DNA of 64,000 nucleotides from positions 62,001-126,000 of the forward strand of contig JAHLKD010000128.1 of NCBI GenBank assembly GCA_025526935.1, read 5' to 3'. Each line of letters begins with the position of its first letter. Positions within the stretch are counted from its first letter, which is position 1. The translations under genes and the position numbers were made by a program. This stretch comes from Cladochytrium replicatum. Its lineage: Eukaryota; Chytridiomycota; Chytridiomycetes; Cladochytriales; Cladochytriaceae. Shown here one piece after another: positions 1-11,336 of the stretch. The notes below the pieces were generated by a model. It was not told the DNA's origin. It searched no databases and was given only the letters and a program-made list of their open reading frames with translations.

Positions 1-7
1 GGTGCAC

Positions 8-22
8 TAAGGTTCGGCGGGT
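8..22 (+). repeat. Left terminal inverted repeat of hAT copy 1
   Basis: TAAGGTTCGGCGGGT. The same end occurs inverted at 18841 (copy 3) and at 58364 (copy 4). Confidence 0.85.
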
Positions 23-307
23 CCGGGTCGGGTCCGGGTTTCAGTGGCGACCTGCACCAAACCCTTTGGGTCGGGTCGTGTTTGTCTGGGGACCCGCCGG
101 GTCACTGACGGGTACAAAGGGAATACCCGGACCCGAAGTGGTTGAAACCCGTACCCAACCCTGACCCACCGGGTTTTTGCTGCCCAGGAGAGGATTGATT
201 GAATTTTGAGTTAGACCACGGATATTTACATGAACACTTTGTGTCTGTGTGGACAGTGTGTATTTTAGAAACACTATCGTAAAAAGAAACAAAACTCCAC
301 TGAGCAA

Positions 308-2010
308 TCACAAGTTGATAGGTGGAACAGCCCAAATCAGCTTCTGTATCTGGTTCATATCGTCAGAGTCCCATCCACCACTGGTTACGTCCTTCGCCAA
401 CCCAGTCCTGATGAACCGATCAATGTCGTCATTTGAAAGCATGAAATCCTTGGCTAAACCTGTCTTCCAAGGTTTCCAATCCACCTCAGGGAGCGTTATG
501 GACAAAAGATACCCGATGTATGCCGTCCAGAACCTTAGCCACTCAGAAGGATATGCATCCACTAATGCCCTGAACATGCGATAGATAGTGGCAGACGTAC
601 TTAGCGAATTATTGTGCCGTATCCAGTTTCCGAGCAAAATGTGCACCCTAAGAAGAGTAAGGCTGCTCCGAGAACTGCTACTTGAAGTTGATATTCGGCT
701 TGAGCGGTCGTCTGATTCAACAAATATGGGCCGTAAAAACTCATTTCGGGAGAGGACTTCGTAGTTTACATTGACGTACTTGATTGATGGTGGAAAAGAC
801 GGCAATTTAAGGTCATAAATAACCTCATTGATCTTATGCATCTGGAAGCAGATACCCTGGATGACCTCTTTCACCAAAAGGATAGCAGTACGACGATGCT
901 GCTGCAGGCTAAGCAATGCAAGGGAACTCGTTGGAGAACTGGTTTGATGTACCTTCGGAATTCTACCAATCCCCTTGATAGCCGACGATATGCTTATTAG
1001 GCCGCCTGTTGATGTTGGCGCCGCAGGTGCTGCAGCTTCTGAATGACCAGCCTGTCGTTTCAGAGCAGCAAGCTCTCCCTCCAGGGCAGTCACACGTGAT
1101 TTCCATTGTGAAATCTCCTGGGAAGTTGCCTGCTTCTCCCTTTCCATTGCAGCGGTGATCTCCCTGAATCTTGCTAGCTCTTCGTGCTCGCCGTGCTGAA
1201 TCAATGCACCCGCCCTGCCCAATTCATCAATGAGAGCCTTCTCTCGCACTTCTGCTGCGATGCGGGTCCTTCTCTCGTTCATTGCAGTCTCTTCAAGATC
1301 TTTTGTCATGTTCAACAGTCGTTCTGACTGTTTGAGGACCTGTTTTGTCCTTTCACGGTCCTCATCTGCTCGTTTGATGGTTGCTTGGAACTCGTCAACC
1401 TTTGCAGTGACGGGCATTCCTCTGTAAATGCCGTACTTGTGTCCCTGCCACCTGTAAAAGTCCAGAAATGTTGTTTCCTTCTGAAAGGAAGAGCTTTTCA
1501 AGCATTCCATACGATAGGCGTTTGCTGCTGTTATGACTCCGTTCGTCCACTGCATTCATCGTGAATTTTGTTCAGGGCTTGACGAACTAGCTTGCTGTCA
1601 GAGTTAAGTCGGTCGATCAACCCTTGAAGAACAAATCTTGGGCCGCATTCATCACGATTTGTTTGACAGTTGCTGATGAAGTCCTCCGAGTCGTAGCTGT
1701 GGCCGCTCGCTTTGAATTTTCGATACCAAAGTCGTATGTCTGAAGCAGGACAGAGTCCGTCGATGAGCAAATAGTCAGCATCCCCTTTAGTACCACGTCG
1801 CGCCGGTTTCTTTGAAGGAGCTGTCGATTTGACATCTGTCGATTTGACATCAAGGCCAACTTCTGCTTCTTCCACTTCAGAACCCGATGCCAGAGATGTT
1901 TCAGGTGCAGTCACAGGTTCTGCACTTGATTCTCTTTCAGATGATGGTCTAGATTGTTTCAACGCTCGCTTCTTTGTAGTTCGAGGCATGTTGTTTGTAC
2001 TGTTTGTCAT
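308..2010 (-). pseudogene. hAT-borne second gene, coiled-coil protein of unknown function (copy 1, one frameshift)
   Basis: Two abutting minus-strand frames, 1531-2010 (159 codons) and 308-1555 (415 codons), form one protein of about 570 residues. Near 1535 this copy reads TATGACTCC where copies 2 and 4 read TATGAACTCC, so one lost base splits the gene. The N-terminal ~70 residues are basic and Ser/Thr/Glu-rich, starting MPRTTKKRALKQS. A middle part of about 130 residues (around KADEDRERTKQVLKQS to ALEGELAALKRQ) has heptad-like, charged coiled-coil character. An Ala/Pro linker and a globular C-terminal part with LLRVHILLGNWIRHNN and DSDDMNQIQKLIW follow. I recognise no known domain. Its presence in all four copies argues for a role in the element's own cycle, but cargo acquired early is equally possible. 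Confidence 0.72.
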
Positions 2011-2139
2011 GGGAAGATACTGGCCCGGTGTTCTTAGCCGGAATGTTACAGGAATGTATGCTATAATACTTCCCTGACACTAGAGTTTTCTACCCGATCT
2101 GAAAATAATAATAAGCTAGGGAAGAAACTGGCTAGTAAC

Positions 2140-2860
2140 ATTGATAGAGAGGATTCTGTCCGGGTGGACAGAATCTTATTGCAAGTAAAATTGATAGAGA
2201 GGTTAGCTGTACTTGATAGAGATCACTGAAGTACCGTCAATGAGTTGAGAAAGTGTCCGGGTGGACAGAATCTTATTGCTAGTAGCATTAATAGAGAGGT
2301 TAGCTGTACCTGATAGAAATTACTGAAGTACCGTCAATGAGTTGAGAAAGTGTCCGGGGGGACAGAATCCTATTCTACCCAGACAGACACAGTGACACTC
2401 AGTCTCCCAGATTTCTGTCCACCCAGACACTTTCTCAACTCATTGACGGTACTTCAGTAATCTCTATCAGGTACAGCTAACCTCTCTACAAATACTACTA
2501 GCAATAGGATTCTGTCCACCCGGACACTTTCTCAACTCATTGACGGTACTTCAGTGATCTCTACCGAATACAACTAACCTCTCTATCAATGTTACTAGCA
2601 ATAGGATTCTGTCCACCCGGACACTTTCTCAACTCATTGACGGTACTTCAGTGATCTCTATCAAGTACAGCTAACCTCTCTAATAATGTTACTAGCAATA
2701 AGATTCTGTCCACCCGGACACTTTCTCAACTCATTGACGGTACTTCACTGATACTCCACTGATCTCGATCAAGTACAACCAACCTCTCTACAAATACTAC
2801 TTGTAATAGGATTCTGTCCAGGCGGTCGCTTTCTCAACTCCTGGACGGTACTTCAACAGA
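2140..2860. repeat. Left subterminal array of ~95-bp units with TGTCC-N4-GGACA palindromes
   Basis: About eight units each contain a palindrome of the form TGTCCxxxxGGACA followed by AGAATC-TATTGCTAGTA, an AGAGAGGTTAG block and a TACCGTCAATGAGTTGAGAAA block. Units near 2160, 2254 and 2352 run in one direction. Those from about 2416 onward run in the other, so the array turns over near 2385. Spacing is about 95-105 bp. Confidence 0.85.
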
Positions 2861-2886
2861 TGAACAGTCTAAACAACAATTTATAT

Positions 2887-5326
2887 TTAAAAGAGTGGGT
2901 TATCATCAGTTGCTTCCAACTCTAATACCACATCAAAATCCTCGCCAAAATTATGCACCTTTACAAAATCCTCACTAACATCACTTTTTGAATCTAGGGA
3001 ATCATTTTTGAACGGTTCTTCAGCACTCAATTGATGCAACCAGTCATGACGGCACATCAACGCATTTATTGTTCTTGGAGCAAGGCGGTGGCGAGTTGCA
3101 GGTACCAAATCAACCCCGGCTGAAAACTTTCGTTCGACTGGAGCGCTTGTTGCTGGTATTCCTAAATAGTCCATTGCCATCTGGCTTAGGGCTGGAAAGT
3201 TCACACTTCCAACGGTCTTCCACCAGTCCATAATATTGATTGGCTTCCCATCAGAATCAATACCGCGGAGTACCTGATCGCCAAGATAGCGATCCAGCTC
3301 ATCTTTTTCCTCAGGAATCTCTTCTTGCCAGATGAAAACGGATCTAATGGCTCTCAAGCGTTCAGCGTCCGTTTTTTTCTGTCTATCACCGGAAGCTCCG
3401 CTCGAATCGTGTCGATAGTTCTGGCGTGTTTCCAAAAACATCGGCACCACTGTTCTTGATTTTCTGTGACTTATACGATTCCTCCCAGACTTTCCGCACT
3501 AGGGTGACCTGATCCCTTCCTACATCTTTCTCCCAAGCCTTTGAAAATTCGATAATATTGATCCTTAAAACGAGGATCGAGTACCGTAGCAACTGCTAAA
3601 CACGGGCTCTTAGCGATTGAGTAATATATTCTCAGCTTATCTAGTGCATTTCGAAATGCTTTGGTGAAAGTTTCATCTAATTCTGTCATCCTCTAGGTCC
3701 TCCAGTTGATCGATAAGATCGTTGTAAAATGGAATAACAAGCGGAAGTGTTGGATATCTAGACCCCTCGATTGCCTTTGATATAACCTCGAAAACACTCA
3801 AACCATCCCTGGATCTTCCTGTAGGACCTCCCATTGCTTTGGATTTATTGACCAATCTTTCAAAGAATCTTCAATCCAGCATATTTTGTCCATTGCCTCT
3901 CGTAGCTGTAAGGCTCGTTGACCATATAGAACGTGCTATTCCAGCGAGTTGTCACATCGATAATTGGTAATAGAGGAACCAGTTTCACAAATCGGCACGA
4001 ATCAATAAATGAGCTTCGTCGTTTTGGGGAAGACCGGATTCCTCTGACTAGCCGTCGAAGAAGGTTTATGACATTAACGCCGGAGTTATCGTCATTTGCG
4101 ACTGTGTCCCCTGCGGGCGCGAATGTATCGATAAAATCCTTTGCTGCAAGATTGATAATGTGTGCCATACACCGCATGTGTTGAGTTTCTGCAGACCACG
4201 CAATATCCCTATCTTCCAAGAGCGTCTCCAGCTTAGCACTCATGGTAAAGTTGTTTGAACCGTTGTCGGTTGTAATGCACAATAAGCGTTCACCCGATAG
4301 CATGCCAAGTTCATCCAGACACTTGACAAGCTGACTAGCCATGGCGACGCCTTCATGCTTTCCAACCATCGGAATCATCTGCAGCAGCAAGTCCTGCGGC
4401 TCCCATCTTTCGTGATGAAGTGGGCAGTAATTCCAAGAAAAGAAATCTGGTTCTTCGATGTCCAACAGTCAGCTGTTATTGATACTTTTGAAGGCGAACC
4501 AACAATCAGACCTTTAATGAGCTCCTTCTACCTATCGTAAAGATCCATCTCCTTTTGCTTCACTGCTTTTGCCGTCTTTGGTGTATAGTTTGGCTGAAAA
4601 GTCTTCAGCATGCTGACAAAGAACTCGTTCTCCACAACAGTAAAAGCCTGATTGTCTGCAGCAATCCAGTCCAAAATCGACCGCCACACTACGTCTGGAT
4701 TGAACACAAAGTTTTGCTCCTTCTCCTGCGAGCCGAAATTCAATGTCTGTTGTCCCTTGGGGACGATGTCCAACAGTCCAAGCGACCTGGCAATACTTCC
4801 ATGGTGGTTTTTCAGATGCCGGAGGAAGTTTTTTGTTGATCCCGTCTTATCGACCTTCTGGCTCCACTTGCATTTCGCAACCAAACATGTTCTCAGACCA
4901 TTATCAACCTTATAGTAATCCTTCGCTATGCCGCCTCTGACTACCTCTACAGTCCGACATGCTATCAACATCTGCGTCTGATGAAAGCATTGATGGTTGA
5001 ACTGATCCAGCTGCAGGCTCCTGTCGCACTGAAGAGTCAGCAAAACTAACGTCGGCAGGAAGCTCTGGTGCATGCTGAGAAGCCGGGCCCAACTCGCTGG
5101 AGTCATTGGAAGAAGATGTGGAGCTCAGCTCTCGAGCGCTGTTGTTGCCACCGTGTCCTGATACACGTCTGCGTTTGTCCTGCATGATGTTCCCCTCGCT
5201 GGACGCCTCTGAAATTTGGGGGGCTGGCAGACTTCGCTTCCGTGTGTCAAGCGGATGACTGTCCACCAGTCTTTGGCTTGCGTCGAACGCTGCCTTACGC
5301 TTTGGTTTAACAAAGGCGGCGTCCAT
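2887..5326 (-). pseudogene. hAT-family transposase with BED zinc finger (copy 1, frameshifted)
   Basis: Homology runs through at least six minus-strand pieces in different frames: 4910-5326, 4528-5106, 3860-4465, 3673-3855, 3471-3689 and 2887-3450. The order is a Ser-rich basic N-terminus, a BED finger (CLVAKCKW ... FLRHLKNHH), the RNase-H-fold core with CITTDNGSNN and QHMRCMAHIINLAAK, RWNST, and the C-terminal hAT dimerisation segment (DWWKTVG ... ATSAPVERKFSAG). Some frame changes could be short introns, but the core also holds stops, for example after the segment around 4400-4470, so I treat it as decayed. Family knowledge predicts binding of the terminal or subterminal repeats and cut-and-paste transposition. 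Confidence 0.82.
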
Positions 5327-5444
5327 TTTTGCTGTGGTGTGGCTGGAACGTTACTGACTCTAATGTCCAGGTGCACAGAAAGCACAGCTCTCGAGGTCTG
5401 TCGTGGTAGAAATTGTTTGTTACAGAACTTCCGTTGTGACTTCT

Positions 5445-6045
5445 TGGAAGTGTCCGGGTGGACAGAATCGTATTGCTAGAAACATTGATAGAGGTTAGTT
5501 GTACTGGGTAGAGATAACTGAAGTACGTCAATGAGTTGAGAAAGTGTCCGGGTGGACAGAATCCTATTGCTAGTAACATTGATAGAGAGGTTAGCTGTAT
5601 TGGGTAGAGATAACTGAAGTACGTCAATGAGTTGAGAAAGTGTCCGGGTGGACAGAATCTTATTGCTAGTAACATTGATAGAGATGTTAGTTTGTACTTG
5701 ATAGAGATCACTCAAGTACCGTCAATGAGTTAAGAAAGTGTCCGGGTGGACAGAATCTTATTGCTAGTAACATTGATAGAGAGGTTAGTTGTACTTGATA
5801 GAGATCACTCAAGTACTGTCAATGACTTAAGAAAGTGTCCGGGTGGACAGAATCTTACTGCTAGTAACATTGATAGAGAGGTTAGTTGTATTGGGTAAAG
5901 ATAACTTAAGTACGTCAATGAGTTGAGAAAGTGTCCGGGTGGACAGAAAATACATGCCTCGATGTCTGTTGTGATGCAAAATTGTTTGATACATACAAAA
6001 CTTATATTGCGTCTTCTTGGAAAGTGTCCGCGTGGACAGAAAGAA
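5445..6045. repeat. Right subterminal palindromic-unit array of hAT copy 1
   Basis: Six to seven units of 95-98 bp in one orientation, with GTGTCCGGGTGGACAG near 5450, 5547, 5641, 5738, 5836 and 5934 and a variant at 6027. They lie upstream of the transposase and inside the right terminus, mirroring the left array. Confidence 0.85.
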
Positions 6046-6233
6046 CAATAGCTTCGTTTTAGATTCTCTATCCCATCGGGTTTTACTCGGGTCTGACTTT
6101 TGACCCGAGAAGGGTTTTCCTACTGGACCCGATACCCAACCCGGATCCGACCCGAAAATTTTCCATGAAAACCCGGCACGCGGGTCGGGTACATTTAGTC
6201 AATGGACCCGGACCCGACCCAAAAGACCCTAAA

Positions 6234-6248
6234 ACCCGCCGATCCTTA
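6234..6248 (-). repeat. Right terminal inverted repeat of hAT copy 1
   Basis: Its complement is TAAGGATCGGCGGGT, one mismatch from the left end. Related right ends lie at 11336 (copy 2, more decayed) and 55608 (copy 4). Confidence 0.85.
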
Positions 6249-6741
6249 GTCCAGGTATCTTCGTTGTTCTTCCCTTCTATTCCTTGCATCTTCCAGGATT
6301 TTTTGGGTTTCCGACTGTAATGCAGTTGCAACCGCATCTGCTATTTCTGATCGCCTCAATTTCCGAGCGAATTGCAGCAAGCTCTTCGTTTACATGGCCT
6401 CTCCGAGTGGCAAGCTCAGCGCAAAGTCCTTGGGCTGTTGCTTCCTGCTCAGTGATCTGTGCCTGGAGCTTCTCCAATTCACCGGCACATCACGTTGACG
6501 TCTCTAGGCCATTGCAACAATCTTCACTACTTGGTGTTGCACGCAACCTGACTCTACATGTCAATCTCCGTTTCTCTACTTCCCTCTTGCAATCCTAGCC
6601 CATGTCACATGACACCCTCTGTCCTCATTGGAGCCAGATCACTCCTCTCATCTGCACCTCCAAAACGCTGTGCCCTGTTTCTGCGCCTGACAGGAGGGAG
6701 AGAACCACCTGTTACATTGCATCAATCTCTAAAGTGTCTGA
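6249..6741 (-). other. Spacer between two hAT copies, short coiled-coil frame
   Basis: A minus-strand frame of 66 codons at 6277-6477 is rich in Glu/Ala/Gln (EKLQAQITEQEATAQGLCAE) and has coiled-coil character. It is not alignable by eye with the second gene of copy 1. Similarity to copy 1 starts abruptly at about 6742. I see no terminal repeat here, so copy 2 lacks its left end. Confidence 0.4.
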
Positions 6742-7620
6742 CACATGTGATTTCCATTGTGAAATCTCCTGGGAAGCTGCCTGCTTCTCCCTTTCCATTG
6801 CAGCAATGATCTCCCTGAATCTTGCTAGCACTTTGTGCTTGCCGTGCTGAATCAATGCACCTGCCCTGCCCAATTCATGTGAGAGCCTTCTCTCGTACTT
6901 CTGCTGCGATGAGGGTCCTTCTCTCGTTCATTGCTGTCTCTTCAAGATCTTTTGTCATGTTCAACAGTCGTTCTGACTGTTTGAGGACCTGTTTTGTCCT
7001 TTCACGGTCCTCATCTGCTCGTTTGATAGTCACTTGGAACTCGTCAACCTTCACAGTGACAGGCATTCCTCTGTAAATGTCGTACTTGTGTCCCTGCCAC
7101 CTGTAAAAGTCCAGAAATGTTGTTTCCTTCTGAAAGGAAGAACTTTTCAAGCACTCCATACGATAGGTGTTTGCTGCTGTTATGAACTCCGTTTGTCCAC
7201 TGCATGCATCGTGAATTTCATTCAGGGCTTGACGAACTAGCTTGCTGTCAGAGTGGTGTCAGTCAATCAACCCTAGAAGAACAAATCTTGGGCCTAATTC
7301 ATCACGATTTGTTTGACAGTTGCTGATGAAGTGCTGTGAGTCGTAGCTGTGGCTGCTTGCTTTTTTTTTGATACCAAAGTCGTATGAGCAGGACAGAGTC
7401 CGTCGATGAGTAAATAGTCAGCATCCCCTTTAGTACCACGTCGCGCCAGTTTGTTTGAAGGAGCAGTCAATTTGACATCATGGCTTACTTCTGCTTCCTC
7501 CACGTCAGAACCCAATCCCAGAGATGTTTCAGGTGCAGTCACCGGCTCTTCACTTTATTCTCTTTCAGATTATGGTTTGGATTGTTTCAAAGCTTGCTTC
7601 TTTGTAGTTTGAGGCATGGT
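6742..7620 (-). pseudogene. hAT-borne second gene, copy 2 (3'-truncated)
   Basis: The clearest frame, 6875-7159 (94 codons), matches the coiled-coil part of the copy 1 protein almost residue for residue (SSSFQKETTFLDFYRWQGHK, KVLKQSERLLNMTKDLEETA-like). The N-terminal basic segment is at 7294-7610, with frameshifts and a T-tract. The C-terminal 200 or more residues are absent. Confidence 0.7.
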
Positions 7621-7734
7621 GTTAGATACAGGCCCGGCGTCTTAGCCGGAATGTTAAAGGAATGTATGCTAAAATACTTCCCTGACACAATCTACCCAAT
7701 CTGAAAGCAATAATAAGCTAGGGAAGACCAGACA

Positions 7735-8695
7735 CAGTGACACTCGGTCTACCAGATTCTATCCACCCTGACACTTTCTCAACTCATTAACAGTCTTCAG
7801 TAATATCTATCAGGTACAGCTAACCTCTCTACAAATACTACTATCAAGTACAACTAACCTCTCTATCAATGTTACTAGCAATAGGATTCTGTCCATCCAG
7901 ACACTTTCTCAACTGATTGACGGTACTTCAGTGATCTCTATCAAGTACAACTACCCTCTCTATCAATGCTACTAGCAATACAATTCTGTCCACCTGGACA
8001 CTTTCTCAACTCATTGACGGTACTTCAGTGATCTCGTACCAAATACAACTAACCTCTCTATCAATGTTACTAGCAATCAGATTCTGTCCCCCAGACACTT
8101 TCTCAACTGATTGATGGTACTTCACTGATCTCTATCAAGTACAACTAACCTCTATATCAATGTTACTAGCAATAAGATTCTGTCCACCCGGACACTGTCT
8201 TAACTCATGACGATACTTCAGTGATCTCTATCAAGTACAACTCACCTCTCAATCAATGTTACTACTTACTAGCAATAAGATTCTGTCCACCCAGACACTT
8301 TCTCAACTCATTGACGGTACTTCATGTTGGATTTCATGTTTGTTTGGCTTCATCAAATTTTGTTTGTTGGATGTTTGTTGGCATGTTTTCTCTATGACTT
8401 GGATGTTTCCTTTGGTGGAAGTTGGGATTCATGTTGTTCAGGTGGATTCATGTGGATGGCTTGCTTTGGAGGATCTTTCCGGAATTTGTGTTGGCGATTG
8501 TTTATTGGTCGTCGGATCCTTTATAAGGGGCAGTACTTCAATAGAGAGCCTTGCGCTTGTGCAAACAGTTTCGGAGCTTTCTTAAAAGTCTTCACTTCAC
8601 TGATCTCTATCAAGTCCAACCAACGTCTCTACAAATACTACTCGCAATAGGATTCTGTCCAGGCTGACACTTTCTCAACTCCTGGACGGTACTTC
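7735..8695. repeat. Left palindromic-unit array of hAT copy 2, with a foreign insert
   Basis: About seven units carry decayed forms of the TGTCC-N4-GGACA palindrome (near 7890, 7990, 8087, 8181, 8285 and 8656). The array is interrupted at 8325-8593 by about 269 bp unlike the repeats, flanked by ACTTCA on both sides (8319-8324 and 8594-8599), as expected for a target duplication. The insert is GT-rich, has no inverted ends and is unrecognised. Confidence 0.75.
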
Positions 8696-8739
8696 AACAG
8701 ATGAACAGTCTAAACAACAATTTATATTTAAAAGATTGG

Positions 8740-10800
8740 GTTATCATCAGTTGCTTCGAACTCTAAGACCACATCAAAATCCTCGCCAAAATTATGCACC
8801 TTTACAAAATCCTCACTAGCATCACTTTTTGAATCTAGGGAATCTTTTTGAACGGTTCTTCAGCACTCAATTGATGCAACCAGTCATGATGGCACATCAA
8901 CACATTTATTGTTCTTGGAGCCCTTAAGGCAATTGCGAGTTGCAGGTAACAAATCAACCCCGGCTGAAAATTTTGGTTCGGCTGGAGCGCTTGTTGCTGG
9001 TATTCCTAAATAGTCCATTGCCATCTGGCTTAGGGCTGGAAAGTTCACACTTCCAACGGTCTTCCACCAGTCCATAATATTGATTAACTTCCCATCAGAA
9101 TCAATACCGCGGAGTACCTGATTGCCAAGATAGCGATCCAGTTCATCTTTTTCCTCAGGAATCTCTTCTTGCCAGATGAAAACAGATCTAATGGGTCTCA
9201 AGCGTTCGGCGTCTGTTTTTTTCTGTCTATCACCGGAAGCTCCGCTCAAATCGTGTCGACGTTGTGGCGTGTTTCCAAAAACATCGGCACCACAGTTCTT
9301 GATTTTCCGTGACTTATACGATTCCTCCCAGACTTTCTGCACTAGGGTGACCTGATCCCTTCCTACATCTTTCTCCCAAGCCTTTGAAAATTGATAATAT
9401 TGATCCTTACAAAAAGGATTGAGTACCGTAGCAACTGCTAAACACAGGTTCTTAGCGATTGAGTAATATATTCTCAGCTTATCAAGTGCATTTCAAAATG
9501 CTTTGGTGAAAGTTTCATCCAATTCTGCCTCCTCTAGGTCCTCCAGTTGATCAATAAGATCGTGTAAAATGGAGTAACAAGCGGAAGTGTTGGATATCTA
9601 GACCCCTCAATTGCCTTTGATAACCTCGAAAGCACTCAAACCATCCCAGATCTTCTGTAGGACCTCCCATTGCTTTGGATTTATTGACCAATCTTTCAAA
9701 GAATCTTCAATCCAGCATATTTTGTCCATTGCCTCTCGTAGCTGTAAGGCTCGTTTGACCATATAGAGCGTGCTATTCCAGCGAGTTGTCACATCGATAA
9801 TTGGCAATAGAGTAACCAGTTTCACAAATAGGCACAAATCAATAATGAGCTTCGTCATTTTGGGGAAGACCGGATTCCTCTGACTAGCCGTTGTAGAAGG
9901 TTTATGACATTAACGCCGGAGTTATCGACATGTGCGACTGTGTCCCCTGCTGGCCCGAATGTATCGATAAAATCCTTTGCTGCAAGATTGATAATGTGTG
10001 CCATACACCGCATGTGTTGAGTTTCTGCAGACCACGCAATATCCCTATCTTCCAATAGCGTCTCCAGCTAAGCACTCATGGTAAAGTTGTTTGAGCCGTT
10101 GTCGGTTGTAATGCACAATAAGCGTTCACCTGATAGCATGCCAAATTCATCCAGACACTTGACAAGCTGATTAGCCATGGCGACTTCTGGATTGAACACA
10201 AAGTCTTGCTCCTTCTCTTGCAAGCTGAAATTCAATGTCTGTTGTCCATTGGGGACAGTGTCCAACAGTCCAAGCAACCTGGCAATACTTCCATCGTGGT
10301 TTTTCAGATGTGGGGAAAGTTTTTTGTTGATCCCACCTTATCGACCTTCTGGCTCCACTTGCATTTCGCAACCAAACATGTTCTCAGTCCATTATCAACC
10401 TTATCGTAATCCTTCGCTATGCTGCCTTGACTACCTCTACAGTCCGACATGCTATCAACATCTGCGTCTGATGAAAGCATTGATGGTTGAACTGATCCAG
10501 CTGCTGGCTCCTGTCGCACTGAAGAGTCAGCAAAACTAACGTCCGCAGGAAGCTCTGGTGCACGCTCAGAAGCCGGGCCTAACTCGATGGAGTCATTGGA
10601 AGAAGATGTGGAGCCAGGCTCTCGAGCGCTGTTGTTGCCACCATACCCTGATACATCTGCCCTGCATGCTGTTCCTACCTCTGAAATTTGGGGGCTGGCA
10701 GACTTCGCTTCCGTGTGTCAAGCGGATGACTGTCCACCAGTCTTTGGCTTGCGTCAGACGCTGCCTTATGCTTTGGTTTAACAAAGGTGGCATCCATTTT
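8740..10800 (-). pseudogene. hAT transposase, copy 2 (frameshifted, internal deletion)
   Basis: The same domain order as the copy 1 transposase is visible. The dimerisation segment is at 8884-9342 (DWWKTVG, AMDYLGIPATSAPAEPKFSA), the core at 9607-10277 (CITTDNGSNN, QHMRCMAHIINLAAKDF) and the BED remnant at 10304-10519. At about 10186 the frame jumps from FVFNPEV directly to AMANQLVKC. This removes some 350 bp that copy 1 retains, including the first catalytic Asp region, so the copy cannot be functional. Confidence 0.78.
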
Positions 10801-10829
10801 TGTTGTGGTGTGGCTGGAACGTTACTGAC

Positions 10830-11125
10830 TCTAAGTGTCCAGGTGCACAGAAAGCACAGCTCTCGAGGTCTGTCGTGGTAGAAAATTGTTTGTTACAGAA
10901 CTTCTGTTGTGACTTCTTGGAAAGTGTACAGGTGACAAAATCGTATTGCTAGAAACATTGATAGAGGTTAGTTGTATTGGGTAGAGATAACTGAAGTACT
11001 GTCACTTAGTTGAGAAAGTGTCCGGGTGGACAGAAAATACATGCCTCGATGTCTGTTGTGATACAAATTGTTTGATACATACAAAACTTACATTGTTTCT
11101 TCCTGGAAAGTGTCGGCGTGGACAG
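10830..11125. repeat. Right palindromic-unit array of hAT copy 2 (reduced)
   Basis: Only three or four degenerate units remain (GTGTCCAGGTGCACAG near 10836, GTGTCCGGGTGGACAG near 11020, a variant at 11106), against six or seven in copy 1. Confidence 0.7.
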
Positions 11126-11336
11126 AAAGAACAATAGCTACGATTTAGCTTCCCCATCACATCATTTTTACTCGGGTCTGAATCTTGACCCGAGAAGGGT
11201 TTTGCTACTGGACCCGATACACAACCAGGATCCGACCTGGAAATATTTCATGAAAACCCGGCAATCAGGTCGGGAACATTTGGTCAACAGAGCCGGACCT
11301 GACCCGAAAGACCCAAAAAGACCCTGCTGATCCTTA

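Larger units (their letters stand above)
8..6248 (-). mobile_element. hAT DNA transposon, copy 1, two-gene form
   Basis: The element is bounded by inverted termini that agree at 14 of 15 bases (8-22 and the complement of 6234-6248). Subterminal DNA at both ends is rich in GGGTCGGGT-type motifs. Inside, reading on the minus strand from right to left, are a repeat array (about 5445-6045), a decayed BED-finger hAT transposase (2887-5326), a second repeat array (2140-2860) and a second gene (308-2010). The 8-bp target duplication expected of hAT elements is not seen here: the 7 bases before position 8 do not match those after 6248, so the two ends may come from recombined copies. Transposase frameshifts make this copy non-autonomous. 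The related copy at 53.8-58.4 kb does have an 8-bp duplication, which supports the hAT assignment. Confidence 0.82.
6742..11336 (-). mobile_element. hAT DNA transposon, copy 2, left-truncated and decayed
   Basis: It has the same order as copy 1: second-gene remnant (6742-7620), repeat array (7735-8695), transposase remnant (8740-10800), a short repeat array (10830-11125) and a right terminus ending GATCCTTA at 11336. The left terminus and the 3' part of the second gene (equivalent to 8-1091 of copy 1) are missing. The right end is more diverged than that of copy 1. The next 8 bases are CCACTTCC and no partner was found. Confidence 0.8.

Noticed and set aside
2140-2860. Possible CRISPR-like array from the regular ~95-bp spacing
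   Set aside because: Whole units are repeated, including what would be the spacers, orientation switches inside the array, and the organism is a eukaryote. It is a transposon subterminal repeat.
8-11336. One giant element spanning both hAT copies
   Set aside because: A complete right terminus lies at 6248 in the middle, followed by unrelated sequence, so two copies fit better.
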